Source: Charina bottae
Taxonomy: Eukaryota; Chordata; Lepidosauria; Squamata; Charinaidae
Assembly (NCBI GenBank): GCA_023362775.1
Contig: JALMGJ010000026.1
Location: 992,001-1,056,000 of the forward strand
Length of the DNA: 64,000 nt
Direction: 5' to 3'
Made by a program: the position numbers and the translations under genes. Shown in pieces: positions 51,801-62,177 of this stretch; position 1 is the stretch's first letter; each line of letters starts with the position of its first letter. Under the pieces are notes generated by a model, which worked only from the letters and a program-made list of their open reading frames with translations, made no database searches and was not told where the DNA came from.

Positions 51801-51904
51801 GAACGTATCCTCTGTTCCTCCCCAGTAGCATTTTGACCATCTTCCGACCTGGGAGTCCCATCTTCCGATGGTATACCGACATATCTTTGGTTGTACTGAT
51901 CCAT
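48872..51904 (-). CDS. BovB endonuclease-reverse transcriptase, intact 1010-codon ORF
   Basis: One frame with no stop or frameshift. Residues about 70-320 form the APE-type endonuclease: TWNVRSM, SELKW, IYAPT, GDWNAKVG, RNQIDYIL and SDHELL. Residues about 490-800 form the reverse transcriptase: IPIPKKGS, NYRTVALI, QAGFRKGRGTRDQI, IDYSKAFDCVDH, GVRQGCLLSPYLFNLY and the catalytic box RYADDTTLMA. The C-terminal region has VTYGCESWTIRKAEQRK, KLKYFGHIMRRQDTLE and the basic GKRKRGRPRARW. It would nick target DNA and copy its own RNA there (target-primed reverse transcription). The start chosen is the first ATG of this frame after the 5' UTR; a 64-codon frame overlaps the start. All catalytic motifs I can check are present, so the protein could be active. 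Confidence 0.95.
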   Translation of the reverse strand: MDQYNQRYVGIPSEDGTPRSEDGQNATGEEQRIRSTSPRRDDAASSKPKGRLAADGAGGERRIRCSKDQHTIGTWNVRSMSQGKLDVVIGEMSRLNIDILGVSELKWTGMGHFTSDDHQIYYCGQEDHRRNGVAFIINNKVAKAVLGYNPKNDRMISIRIQGKPFNITVIQIYAPTTDAEEAEVDQFYEDLQHLLDNTPKRDVIFITGDWNAKVGSQTTPGITGKHGLGEQNEAGHRLIEFCQDNSLCITNTLFQQPKRRLYTWTSPDGRHRNQIDYILCSQRWRTSIQSVKTRPGADCSSDHELLIAKFRIRLKRIGKTHRSVRYELTNIPKEYAVEVKNRFKGLDLVDRVPEELWTEVRNIVQEAATKNVPKKKKTKKARWLSAETLEVAQERRKAKGNSDRGRYAQLNAKFQRLARRDKELFLNKQCAEVEEDNRIGRTRDLFQKIRNIGGKFQAKMGMIKNKDGKDLTEAEEIKKRWQEYTEDLYRKDNNIGDSFDGVVSELEPDILKSEVEWALRSIANNKAAGDDGIPAELFKILQDDAVKVMHAICQQIWKTQEWPSDWKKSTYIPIPKKGSTKECSNYRTVALISHASKVMLKILQGRLQQFMERELPDVQAGFRKGRGTRDQIANIRWIMEKAREFQKNIYFCFIDYSKAFDCVDHNKLWQVLGGMGIPRHLVCLLRNLYNDQVATVRTEHGTTDWFKIGKGVRQGCLLSPYLFNLYAEHIMRHAGLEESKAGVKIAGRNINNLRYADDTTLMAESEEELRSLMTKVKEESAKAGLQLNLKKTKIMATSLIDDWQIEGEKVEAVTDFVFLGAKITADADCSQEIRRRLLLGRRAMANLDKIVKSRDITLTTKVRIVKAMVFPVVTYGCESWTIRKAEQRKIDAFELWCWRKILRVPWTARRSNQSILQEIKPDCSLEGMILKAKLKYFGHIMRRQDTLEKKLMLGKVEGKRKRGRPRARWMDGILEVTDSTIGELGMVTADRKLWRGLVHEVTKSRKRLNE

Positions 51905-51942
51905 TTAGTTTTCATGGCAAGAATACTGGGGTGGGTTGCCAT
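51748..51942 (-). CDS. Short overlapping frame, possible RTE ORF1
   Basis: 64 codons (starting MATHPSILAMKTKW) begin upstream of and overlap the main ORF in another frame. The same 64 residues are encoded by copy A at 963-1157. RTE-clade elements often have a small or absent ORF1, so it may be real or a chance frame inside a young repeat. Confidence 0.3.
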   Translation of the reverse strand: MATHPSILAMKTKWISTTKDMSVYHRKMGLPGRKMVKMLLGRNRGYVQLAPDVMTQLAQSRKDG

Positions 51943-52439
51943 TACCTTCCCCAGGGATCGTATTTAGTCTGACCTCTCTGCCACGACCTTCCCGTCTTGG
52001 GTGTCCCTTCACGGTTTAGCTCATGGTTTCATTGAGGTGCTCAAGCTCCAGCACCACGACAAGGTAACGATCTCCTTTGCTGGAGGTAAGGGCCTATTTC
52101 GCCCCTAAACTTTTGAACGCCACCTCAACGTTCCGTGCAATTCCTAGCGTGGCCCTGACGGAAGTTCGGCATCCCGTTAAACCTGGGTTAATAACCCAAA
52201 GGCTGTATTCGCACGCGTTCTACCTAAAGGGCTGGGCAGGCCTTCAGTCTGAAGGCCCAAAGAGAGTCTGCAGCAAAAAGACGTGCTCGGTGGAAGGAGT
52301 TGCACCAGGTGCTATCAGGAGTGTCCAAGGGTCACTCCGAGGGTCAAAAAAGTCAAGATGGTGGCCGTGACAGTGCAATTGAAGCTTTTTTGACCATACC
52401 TTGCAGACACACCTGGGTGCTGTGATTATACCCTCTACG

Positions 52440-52551
52440 CCAGCAACTCTAAGATGCGTGGACTTCCACTCCCAGAATTCCCCAGCCAGCATGGGGAATT
52501 CTGGGAGTTGAAGTCCACGCATCTTAGAGTGGCCAAGGTTGAGAAACACTG
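52440..52551. mobile_element. Palindromic hAT-type MITE (family 2), left end decayed
   Basis: GCAACTCTAAGATGCGTGG on the left; right end GCCAAGGTTGAGAAACACTG is complete. Confidence 0.78.
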
Positions 52552-53405
52552 GTCCAGTGCAACTGCAGAACATTGTCTCAGCTTTATTAACCTTCCTCCT
52601 GAAAGCTTCTCCCTGCCAGGGTCCCCATCACCCTGTCCTGTGGGGAGTCCGCTGCTGGTCTCCCTACTCGAAAACCAGGGCTTCCTAGAGGAGTTAACCC
52701 TGGCCCTCCACGGAGGTGCCTACCTGCTTGAAATGGCCGATGGCCGGAGGAGGACAGGGCCCTGCCTGGCATGCCTCCCTCTTTTCTGGCCTGGCACTAA
52801 ATCCCAGCCTAAGCATTCGTTTCACTTTTAACCCTAAGGATCTTTTATCGACGAATCCCCAGCAAACATTTCCACCTGCAGCCAGCATCCCAGTGAACTT
52901 TGAGAGATGCGCAAAGGAGCTGGGGAGGTCGAGGCATACCGCATCTGGCACACTCGGGCAGTGATTTTTGCTGTGAAAACAGGATGCGGCGAGATCCATG
53001 GGACCCCCCAGCAGCCAGGGCACTCGGAGGATCCACCTGCCTGTGCACACAGACTACATCTGAACATGCTTTGCCTCAGAAGTCTGCCCCATCCCCTTCG
53101 CGCCAGGATCAGATGGCAGCGATGCCCCAAGCAGGCTGCGGGAATGGAGGCCTGCGGGAGAGCAGAGCCACCATCCCGGGGTCGGGAGCGAGCTAGGCTT
53201 GCCAGCCATTTCAGGGGAGGCTGGCAGTGATTTCCGCCCCCTCCAGGGACCGGACCGTCCTCCCTCTCGAGACCCCACAGGCCTTGTTTACTTTCAAGAG
53301 CAGCCAGGTAACGTTTGCTGAAAGTTGCATCATAGCCAGGTGCCCCTGGTGAAGGCCTGGGGAGCCAAGAGGGGGGGGGGGGGAAGCGTTCCTTTATTTC
53401 CTGAA
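52552..53405. other. Intergenic, no feature recognised
   Basis: Frames on both strands lack recognisable domains; poly-G run at about 53372-53384. Confidence 0.4.
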
Positions 53406-55215
53406 TCGCTCTCCCCTTGTGGAAATTAGGATTCAAATAAACGTGTTGCGCCAAAGTCAGAGGAATTCAGACTCTGGAACTGCATTTGGGTAAGGAATAG
53501 CGAAACCTATTTAGATCATGTACCAAAAATTAAGAAAAGAAAATACTGAAAAACACAGCCAGCTGCTGAATTCATCAAGATGCTAGAAAATGATAGCAAC
53601 TGATCAATTTCACAGATGTGGCTCAGGAAAAAATGAATCTAGACATTGGACTAGATTGGGAAAGAATTCTGTTTTGTTTGGAGCACTTATGATTCTATAA
53701 ATTTACGTGAATTCTATAAAATTTTGGCAATGTTTAATCCAAAAAGAAACTGAAAATATTTGTTTTTTTAGCTGCTTAGTGCACGAAAGCCAATATATTT
53801 TCTTTCAAATTGTTTCTTTACTGATATAAAACAAGCTACCTCCTTTAAGACAAAGAGAAATGATATGATTTAAATACCTTCTTCCAAAGGCAGTACTGAA
53901 GAAAAAAAAGTGGCAGAAAACTAACAATCCATCTCACATATTAGAACTTCTTCTGATGATAGATTTCTTTCAGGGGCATTTTAACAGGAAGCATACAAAT
54001 TGACAATAAATAACTTAATCTCTCAAATTAGGTGTACAGATTATAAATCCAGGGATAGATTTAAAAAAAAACGATTCCCCAAGTTCAGTTCAGTTTAAAT
54101 AGATATAGATTTATGCAGCGATGATGATTTTTCAGTTGTTAATTTGGGAGAAGCTGTATAAATGTTTGCATAAATGTTTAAATGCTTTTTCCCGTCCAAA
54201 CATTCCACAAACGCTGAAGCAAATCTATTTTTTTTCAAAGCAAAAGGAAGGAAGGTTTACCCCAGTGCCCCCAAGTGATGGCACTTTTGTCTCAAAGATT
54301 TTAATTTCTTTCCCTTTTTTGTCCGAAACAGCAGACGGCTTTGACAGGCTGCGAAAATGGGCTTCTGCAGCAACAATCACATTGTAAAGAAAATTGTTGA
54401 CTTTCTGCCGTTCCCCCCCAGCCCACCCCACCCCCGCCTATAATTCTCCTTGCTGCCACTGCTAATTATCGAAGCAGAGCCAGGTGGGATGAAGGGAATT
54501 CTCCCTTGAGCCCAAATACCGGGTCACAGAATCATGCGAGATGGCAGTAGGGGAGACGAGAAAGTGTGTGCAAAATGCAGATTAAATGAGATTGTGTGTG
54601 TTTGCTGAGGAGAGGGATTTAAATATAGCCACGTGCTCGTTGCAAGTTACACAACCTGTATTGATCCCAGAAAATGGCAACAGCCTTAAGTCCTGGAAAT
54701 GGAGTTGCTGGACTTTTTAGGACTCTTGCAAAAATTATAGCAAAACCGCCCAAAGAAGGTATTTGCAGCAGATTGAAAATGAAATCGCTGAGGTCTTTTT
54801 TTACTGGGATCGACTAAAGTAGCAGAAAAAGCGATGCCAGCTTGGCAGTGCCCAAGAACTAGTTTGGGGGAATTGTAGAGATCAAACATGAAAGCTCGGC
54901 TTGGTTCACACAACACGCTGGATCATAAACGGGGTTTTCAAAACAGAATTGTGTGTTGAACGTGCTATATTGAAAAAAATAAACTTTATTCTAGTTTAAG
55001 GGCTGGGGGGTATCCACTTTAGTTGGACCCACTGGTTCTGGTCCTATTCCGGTTCCTACAACATGCTAAGACTATGGATGGGTTCTCACAACATGTGGAA
55101 CCACAAAGTATTCAACCCCATCTTACTGTAGCTCAGTGTGTTGTGTGAACCCTCCTCACCTTGTTCCATACAGGTGTGCCTCGCAGATGACCAAGGGTTA
55201 GGATCAGTCACTGAC
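53406..55215. other. Repeat-poor AT-rich segment, candidate regulatory DNA
   Basis: About 1.5 kb (53406-54880) without any repeat family seen elsewhere in the window. Around 54435-54660 there are CTAATTATC (homeodomain-type), CAGGTG (E-box) and GATTAAATGAGATTG motifs. From about 54890 a dispersed repeat with GGTTCACACAACACG begins. Confidence 0.35.
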
Positions 55216-55223
55216 CTCTAGAG

Positions 55224-55369
55224 CAGCGTTTCTCAACCTCAGCCACTTGAAGATGGGTGGACTTCAACGCCCAGAATTCTGACTTCAATTCCCAGAATTC
55301 AGTGCTAGCTGGGGAATTCTGGGAGTTGAAGTCCACCCATCTTCAAGTGGCTGAGGTTGAGAAACACTG
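55224..55369. mobile_element. Palindromic hAT-type MITE (family 2)
   Basis: CAGCGTTTCTCAACCTCAGC to its inverted copy, with perfect duplications CTCTAGAG at 55216-55223 and 55370-55377. Confidence 0.93.
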
Positions 55370-55377
55370 CTCTAGAG

Positions 55378-56451
55378 GACACCAGATCGGGGAAGCTGCA
55401 CACATATATAAACTATGTATTTCTAATTTTATCCTAACAAATCCACATTTCTACTGGGCTATGTTGTTCAGATGTTTCCCTTCCCTTAATTGCTACCACA
55501 ACGGCAGGCTGCTGTTTCACAGAGAAAGAGGAAGGAACAGCTGGGCTGAAAGGAAGTGTGTCAAGAGCTGCCTTTTGGGTCAAGGAGGGCACTGGCAACG
55601 TTCAAGGGGGCCACGTGCTTCTCCTTGCCCCACCCCCCTCCCAAGATCCCACCCTGTGCTTTAGAACAAATTCTGGAACAAATATCTACCAGCCCTGTTA
55701 TTCTAGATGTGAAAGATGCTGAATTCAAGTAATATTTTTCAATGCTCTTAAGAGTGATGGATAGATGCTAAGAAGGAAAGAGAGACAGAATGATTCTTAA
55801 AGGAGCTGGAAGATATTTACGTGGTAGAGAGCAGCAAAGACATTCAGAGCGTCTAACTTTGTTCATCACTAGTGGGTTTGTCGGAATTAGATACATCCAA
55901 CTCTAGAGAAAGGCGAATCGTATTTCCCTTGTGATTCTGCTGCAGACAAAGCACCCTTTGGATCCACACAGCATCCAGAACCGCGCACTAGCCATGCAGA
56001 CTGGATCACGCCACACGCCAGGCTAGAAGGTAGCCAGCTTGTTTGTAGCGGAGAACGTTGTGCGCGCTTAGCCAAAAAGTACTAATTTGCCGCCCCTCGT
56101 CCCTTGCAAGATGCCAGCGGCGGGCACCTGCAGAAGCCATCTCGGGTGGTAGCATCTGGTCGGTGACTGTTGAAAGGAGGCTGTGGGACAGAACGGGCTC
56201 TCACCTGGGACTCATCCAGCAGCTGGTCTCAAGTTAAAGGCAAATCCCCAAGGAAGCCCTTTTGCTGGCCGAGACAGCACACCATGGCCAGGAAGCAGAG
56301 CGAGCCAGCCCTCAGCGAGGGGGATTCACCCATAAATATTAGGAACACCCCAATTCTTGCAAAAGCTGTTGAGAGAAGGGTCATCGGGGAAGGGGTGGAG
56401 TGAAGCAAGGGTCAGGCAGTTTCCCCCCTCTGCTCATTCCTTCTTCTAAAC
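55378..56451. other. Intergenic, no feature recognised
   Basis: No exon or named repeat recognised. Confidence 0.4.
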
Positions 56452-56588
56452 CAGTGTTTTTCAAACTTGGCAACTTGGAGATGGGTGGACTTCAACTCCC
56501 AGAATTCCCCAGCCAGCCTTGCTGGCTGGGGAATTCTGGGAGTTGTAGTCCACCCATCTCCAAGTTGCCAAGTTTGAAAAAACACTTG
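56452..56588. mobile_element. Palindromic hAT-type MITE (family 2)
   Basis: CAGTGTTTTTCAAACTTGGC to CCAAGTTTGAAAAAACACTTG; the right terminus has a small change and no clear duplication is visible. Confidence 0.85.
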
Positions 56589-56960
56589 TAAATAAATCAC
56601 ATTGCAGCGACGCAAGCTGGGTCTATCCATCTAAGCTGCGGTTGGTTGGCTTCACACAGCAAAGTTATAAATGGCAGTTTACAAACCACTATGTCCATAC
56701 ATTAGGCCCGAACTGGACAGAGCCTCCGATGGCTCAGCGTGATTTCTGTGTTCAGCCAAGAAGACAGCTTGTCCGCTGTAACATTTCAAGCTTCAATGGA
56801 GATCTACACCACGAGCAAACCTGTGGTCTCCCTGCTGGGGTCTCACTCAAAGGTCCTCGGCTGACACATTCCACTAGTGGGTGAAGGGTCCAGCTGTAGA
56901 CTTGCTCAACAGGAAACCTCTGCCTTTTCCCCCTCTCAGATCTCATTTAAGTTGATGTAA

Positions 56961-57297
56961 GGGGGCGTGGTGGCTCAGCGGGTAAGACGCCAGGCTTGTC
57001 GATCGGAAGATCGCAAGTTCGGAGGTTCAAATCCCTAGCCCCGCGTGACAGAGTGAGCTCCCGCACTCACTCCAGCTCTTGCCAACCTAGCAGTTCAAAA
57101 GAATGCAAATGCAAGTAGATGAATAGGTACCACTTTGGTGGGAAGGTAACAGCGTTCCGCGCGCATCATGCCGCCACATGACCGTGGAAGTGTCTTCGGA
57201 CAGCGCTGGCTCTTCAGCTAACAAACAGAGATGAGCACCGGCTCCTAGAGTCGGACACGACTGCACAAATGTGCGGGGGGAACCTTTACCTTTAAGG
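56961..57297 (+). mobile_element. tRNA-derived SINE (full length)
   Basis: GGGGGCGTGGTGGCTCAGCG head, perfect B box GGTTCAAATCC at 57024-57034, body with TGAATAGGTACCACTTTGGT, end CTAGAGTCGGACACGACTGC and GTGCGGGGGGAACCTTTACC. It is in the forward orientation and serves as the reference for the fragments at 7690, 22977 and 26484. Confidence 0.9.
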
Positions 57298-58870
57298 GAA
57301 TGTACTTTCCAAATCTTAACAGAGAATTTCAGAGAACTTCTTGCATAGCGTTGCTGCAGTGGCCCAGAGGAGTGAATGTCCTCTCTTGCGTGGTGGAGAC
57401 ATCTCTCCAGCCTCCCCGGCTTTCTATTCAAGGAAAGACACCCAGAAATAATTCCTTCCGAAGGGCAGACTGGGATAGTTGAATAGGGTTCGGTGATGAA
57501 AAGTGATGCGTAGCCCAAACCACCACCACCTGCATCTTCTGCTCCTCCAGTTTCAATTTAGCTCTCAAAGAAATGAAGACACCACAAGCTCCATGAGAAT
57601 AAAGTAGAAGAACAGAAGCCTCTTCCCAGAGGAAGATACTCCTTTGGCTTGGCCCGTTCAGCTCAGCCTTCCCCAGCAACAAGCATTTAGGCAACTGCTC
57701 ACCCCAACACCCCAAAAGCTGGAATCGCCACCCTGGTGGGAGCAGCCCTTGTGCTTGACCACCGTGCAAGAGCCCGATTCTGAACGAGTAAAGCCACCAT
57801 CCATAACGTGCTTCTCCTTTACAGCATCAGAAGAAAGTACGCGAGGGAGCGAGAAGCCACCAGATCCGTTTTGGGGTCTGTTCCAGGCCTGGCCAGCTTT
57901 CAGCTTCAGCCTGTCCTCCTCTGTTGTGGGGCTTCCAGCAGGGGACAGAAGCTCCGGAGCCGTCCGTGGGGAGGCCTGCTGGCCTTGGCCGAGCGAGGGG
58001 GGGAGGGAGGCAGGCACAGGCGACAGCTGCTGCTTCCCACCCGTGCCAGCGCCTGGATCCAAGGGAAGGGTGGAGTTGGAGAGCGGCTCGAAGGAGGGGA
58101 CGCTCGTTCCAAGGGAAGAAAACCAGGTAATGTCAGCCCCTTCCCCCAAAAAGTCATCATTCCCAGTGGTGAGAAAGCAATATTGCAGAAGCTCCGTCCA
58201 GAGGAGAGTGAAAGAACAGGAAAGGACTGAGGGGGGGCGGTCACCAAAGCCAGCCAGGATGCTGGAAGGATGTCCTTTCGGGAAAGGTTAAGGGGTGGGG
58301 GTGGGGGCGGCAGCCCTTTCTGCAGCTGGTGGCTGCTGTGGGGGCAGCGGGGAGGGGAAGACAGGTGGATGAAGGGGAGGGAGCAGGAAAGGTGGAGGAT
58401 CCTCACCCCCCCAGGCTTTTCTCCTTCCAGTGAGCATGGGGGATTGATGGAGAGGAGAAAAACCTCACTGTTCCTTACTGGAAGGAGTAGCAACCTTGTG
58501 AATGCCTTCTACATAAAGAGATGGTTGCCAGGGAGGCTGTGCTGTCCAGCAGTCTGGCCAGGAGGGGGCATCCTGCAGTGGGCCGGTGTCAGGGAGATAA
58601 CTGGTGGAGGAGGAGGGGGCTCCCTCCAGGGGGATAAACGCATGCGCAGTACTGAATCGCTTTGCTTTCCTCCCAAGAGGCTAAAGAAGGCACCGCCCTA
58701 GTTTCTTGGGCCTTTTCTCTGAGCATCACTAGTTCATTTTAGTTTAGCTGGATTCTGTCTAGCAGAGTAGAACAGTAAAACACTAGCGCCTTTACACCAA
58801 GTCTCAGCGTGTTCCTTCACTCGAAGTCAGGACAGCCAATCCAGCTCCCCCTCCAGGCAAATGAGAGTAT
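57298..58870. other. Intergenic, no feature recognised
   Basis: Open frames on both strands have no recognisable domain. No exon of NCSTN or NHLH1 is expected or seen here. Confidence 0.4.
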
Positions 58871-58910
58871 GTGGAGTCCTTGGTGCTCTCTGAGCTTGGT
58901 GGTTTGCTTG

Positions 58911-58946
58911 CAGATGTTTCGTTGCCCAACTAGGCAACATCTTCAG
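58911..58946 (-). ncRNA. Hammerhead-like core (left arm)
   Basis: Minus strand: CTGAAGA-T-GTTGCC-TAGTTG-GGCAAC-GAAAC. The 6-bp stem GTTGCC/GGCAAC is perfect. The same single extra base follows CTGAAGA as in the other family. Confidence 0.4.
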
Positions 58947-58969
58947 AATCTTCTGAAGATCAGTATCTT

Positions 58970-59006
58970 CTGAAGATGTTATCTAGTCGGGCAACGAAAC
59001 ATCTGG
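58970..59006 (+). ncRNA. Hammerhead-like core (right arm)
   Basis: CTGAAGA-T-GTTATC-TAGTCG-GGCAAC-GAAAC-ATCTG; stem II has one mismatch and one G.T pair. Confidence 0.3.
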
Positions 59007-59054
59007 AAGCCAACCACCAAGTTCAGGGAGCACCAAGGACTCCACAGTTCAACC

Positions 59055-60200
59055 CTGAGCTACAGGGATTCTCTTCTAAATGAGAGTATCGGCCGGGGGG
59101 CTTCCTTCTCCTGTGTTCTGGACCACTTTGATCTGCCTTCTGCTGGTGGCAGGCTGGCACTGAAACGGAGGCATGTCTTCAACCAGCGGTTAGCAGGCCA
59201 TTTCAGTGCCAGGGCAAAGAGGGTGGATGGACAAGGCCCATGATGCTCATCTGGTTACTGGTTCCTAGTACGAAAGTATGAAACAGTTCAATTAATCAAC
59301 TGAATATATCAACCAGTATATCAGGATGTCATCCATGCCATCCTGCCATGGCGCCAGGAAGGAACATCCCGCCAGTCTGTTAAACTCACAGGGTCCTGTA
59401 AAGTAGGGGAGAATGCTGGCGATGGGGCTTTGATGTATCCACAGACCTGCAAACATGTTAATCAAAGTATCGTGCTGAGCGATTCAGCACCCAGGATAGA
59501 TCAAAGGGCGAAATCGCAGCATTAGTTGATTCGGACCCAGAAAGACCTGGAAACTGAGAGACGAAGGGAAGGGCGACCGAGCCGCGAATGCCGATTGGGG
59601 GGGGGGACTTGGAGATTCTTAAACTGTTGGTTGCGGGAGCTTTGTTCACTCGAGTCTTTAACGTGCAATGGATCACTGGCTTTAATAAAGATTCCTTCAT
59701 ATCCCGGAGGGGTTTGTGTCAGGAACCCTGATTTAATAGTCAACGGATCGAGGGCATCACACAGTATGAATGGGTATGTCTCTCCTGCTAACAGTGAATG
59801 CTGGGCTGTCCCATGCCATCCCCCCCTGTGGGTGTGAGATTTTCTTCCTTTGAGAGGAACAAAAATTATCTACAATCAAACCACATCATGGGGGGGGGGG
59901 GCACCCATCTTCTCATTCTGGCAGCAATGCATTCAAGGAAGACCCTACCGGAAGCATTTCACTCAACGCAGAAGTAATTTGCAAAACTGGCTGCCAGAAA
60001 AGAAGAGGTTGAAGGTTGCCCAGATAGATGGAGTCGCCAGGGATGGGATCCATGTGTGAAAAAGAAGAAAAAAGGCTGAAACTCTACACTGGAAATGTCT
60101 TAGTTTTCCTGGATGGGTTACGCTTTTCCACTCTTCATCCCATATCACCAGTGGAATATCTCATGTGCCAGAAAATACCCAGTATTATTCCACTTGGCAG
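59055..60200. other. Intergenic; possible LTR-like piece
   Basis: CTTTAATAAAGATTCCTTCA at about 59680-59700, followed by GTGTCAGGAACCCTG, resembles an LTR R/U5 region with a polyadenylation signal. No internal region or matching partner is seen, so the call is weak. A poly-G run lies at about 59891-59901. Confidence 0.3.
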
Positions 60201-61632
60201 GAACAGAAACCTCTCTCAGCTTGCCTATTGCCTTAAGCCATCATGTAGCCTGCTTGTGGCTTAACACAACACGTAAATGCAGGCACAGTGGCCCTCTACC
60301 TGGATTGTGGTTTAGCAGGGGGTCCACATGCAGCCAATTATGGTTTGCTCAATAAATCAAGCCAACCATGATTGAATGCAACATGTCAACCATCTCTCCA
60401 GTCCTCATGGAGAGGTCACAGGTTGATCTTGTCATGCTGCAGAATGCCCAAGTTCCAGCTGCAGAGGAATTCCAGATGCCAATAAGCCAACATTCAATAA
60501 GTCACATTCTCGCAAACTGATCTACAGCAAACGAACAGCCTCGGAAGCCTGAACCCAATTCCTCTAGAGGCCCATCTGGGAATGTAAAATAGTCTGCTCT
60601 TTTGACTGGTTAAAGCTTTAAACCTTTTCCAGCACTGTTTACCTGCTTCATTTAATCTCTCCCGTTCTTCAGCAAAACTGGCCAAGCGCATTTAGACGAG
60701 CATGTTGCACACGCTCTGCTTAATTGGAGAACGCCAGAAAATTGGCTGAGTGAAGCCTGGGTAAGCACTTCCTGCAAACATATCCTCAAAAAAATCCGGG
60801 CACAGTCACAACTGAAACAAACGTGCCACTGCCAGACGTGGCTTGGCCCAGCAACGTAATGGGTCAAAATACCACCTGTTCAATTTCAGCTCAGAGAAAT
60901 ATATGCCTCTCTCTATTATTCAGCCTTCCCCAATCTGCTGCTCTCCAGATGTGCTTGAGGAAGGCTGCTGTAACAACTTCACAGAGAAGAACCCCACTAC
61001 CCCCAACTTTCCACCCCCAGACCCAAAATTCTTGAGTTCTCAGGCAACCAAGCAAATAAGGTAAAGGCTGGTGGGATCAACAAATTTAATCTGTAAGTAA
61101 GGGTGGTGGTGGTGTTTAATTAAAACAAGCTATTTATATCGTATGTACAAAAAAGAACCCATTTTTTTTTTAAAAAAGGATAGTTTACACCCATTCCCTT
61201 TTTCCAACTTTCCTGTGTCCCTCGTTTTTTCACCTTGATATACGTAATTCATCTGGATCTTCAACATTAAAAAAAAGGGAGAACTAAAAGACAGAAGATC
61301 CACAAATGCTCTGCAGAGAGCCTTCTCTTGGTAGCCAACTCTTAGCCTCCCACAAGAGTGTGCTGAGACCCACGTGCTATGCGCCCCTTTCGATCTGGGC
61401 TGCCATGCAAAAGGAGGGTCCGAGAGACCCAACCAAGCCCTCCCCCCAAATCAATCCGTGCATGCCAGCTTTGCCTTTTGGTACACACGCAATGCTTCTC
61501 TCAATGGGGGTGATCAACATGTCCCTTTCCGTTCTACACTCCACAGCAATCAAAGAAAGGGTCCGGCAGTGCCAAATTCATTCATTTTCTTTCTTGTCTG
61601 GTTCTTAGTGCTAGAGTTCCCAAAGCCCATTT
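60201..61632 (-). other. Region after NCSTN stop: 3' UTR and intergenic
   Basis: The NCSTN 3' UTR starts at 61632 going left. ATTAAA-type poly(A) signals occur on the minus strand near 61114-61121 and 61083-61088; none is decisive. The stretch 60235-60375 (GTGGCTTAACACAACACG, GGTTTAGCAGG) is a dispersed repeat of unknown family. Confidence 0.4.
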
Positions 61633-61755
61633 TCAATAGGCCACTGTTTCAGAGTCCCCTGGAGTGGAAAAAAGCACACTGGCTTTGGCGTTGATGAAGT
61701 AGGTGGCAACGAACGAGACAATCAGGATAATAATGCCCACAACCAGGGTGATGAT
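61633..61755 (-). CDS. NCSTN: NCSTN (nicastrin) last coding exon: transmembrane helix and C-tail
   Basis: 40 codons plus TGA. Acceptor CCTCTGCAG|ATC at 61756/61755. It encodes the single transmembrane helix IITLVVGIIILIVSFVATYF, then INAKASVLF and a short tail ending SETVAY. Nicastrin is the large type I glycoprotein subunit of gamma-secretase, and this helix docks with the other subunits (family knowledge). It joins the preceding exon without a phase shift at KELE|IITL, corresponding to KELE-LITL in mammals. The cytosolic tail is as short as in mammals. Confidence 0.95.
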   Translation of the reverse strand: MITLVVGIIILIVSFVATYFINAKASVLFSTPGDSETVAY

Positions 61756-61806
61756 CTGCAGAGGATTGGAAAGGAAAAGCATCAGCCGTGAAAAGAAATG
61801 AAGTTA

Positions 61807-62177
61807 CAGATAGTTACGACCATCCGCTTAGCGACCGTTCGAAGTTACGACGGCGCTGGAAAAAAGTGACTTACGATTGGTCCTCACACTTACGACCGTC
61901 GCGTCTCCCCCAGACACGTGATCAAAATTCGGGCACTTGGCAACTAGCATGTATTTACGACGGTTGCAGCACCCCAGGATCCCGAGATTGCCAGTTGCGA
62001 CCTTCCCAGCCAGCTTACGACAAACAAAATCAATGGGGAACAGCATGATTCACTTAACGACCGCCACAAAAAATGTCGTAAAATTGGGTGCAGTCACGTG
62101 ATGCCTTGCTTAATGACCACACTGCTTAACGATGAACTTTCCAGTCCCTATTGTGGTTGTAAGTCGAGGACTACCTG
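61807..62177. mobile_element. Tigger/pogo-like MITE in the NCSTN intron
   Basis: CAGATAGTTACGACCATCCG to GTAAGTCGAGGACTACCTG, TA on both sides. Confidence 0.8.

Larger units (their letters stand above)
48864..52086 (-). mobile_element. Complete BovB (RTE) LINE, copy C
   Basis: About 3.22 kb, the usual full length for BovB. TAAGGGCCT occurs as a perfect 9-bp direct repeat at 48855-48863 and 52087-52095, marking the insertion. The 5' end matches that of copy A; the 3' end reads GAATAAACAACAACAGG. A single long ORF fills most of it. Confidence 0.95.
58871..59054. mobile_element. Fold-back element with two hammerhead-like cores (Penelope-like)
   Basis: Inverted arms: GTGGAGTCCTTGGTGCTCTC at the left and GAGCACCAAGGACTCCACAG at the right. 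Each arm has CTGAAGATGTT, a hairpin and CAACGAAACATCTG facing the centre. A related but shorter fold-back is at 62786-62890. Confidence 0.6.

Noticed and set aside
58101..58700. Extra NCSTN exons or another gene
   Set aside because: NCSTN ends at 61633 with its known C-terminal tail, and no conserved motif occurs here.
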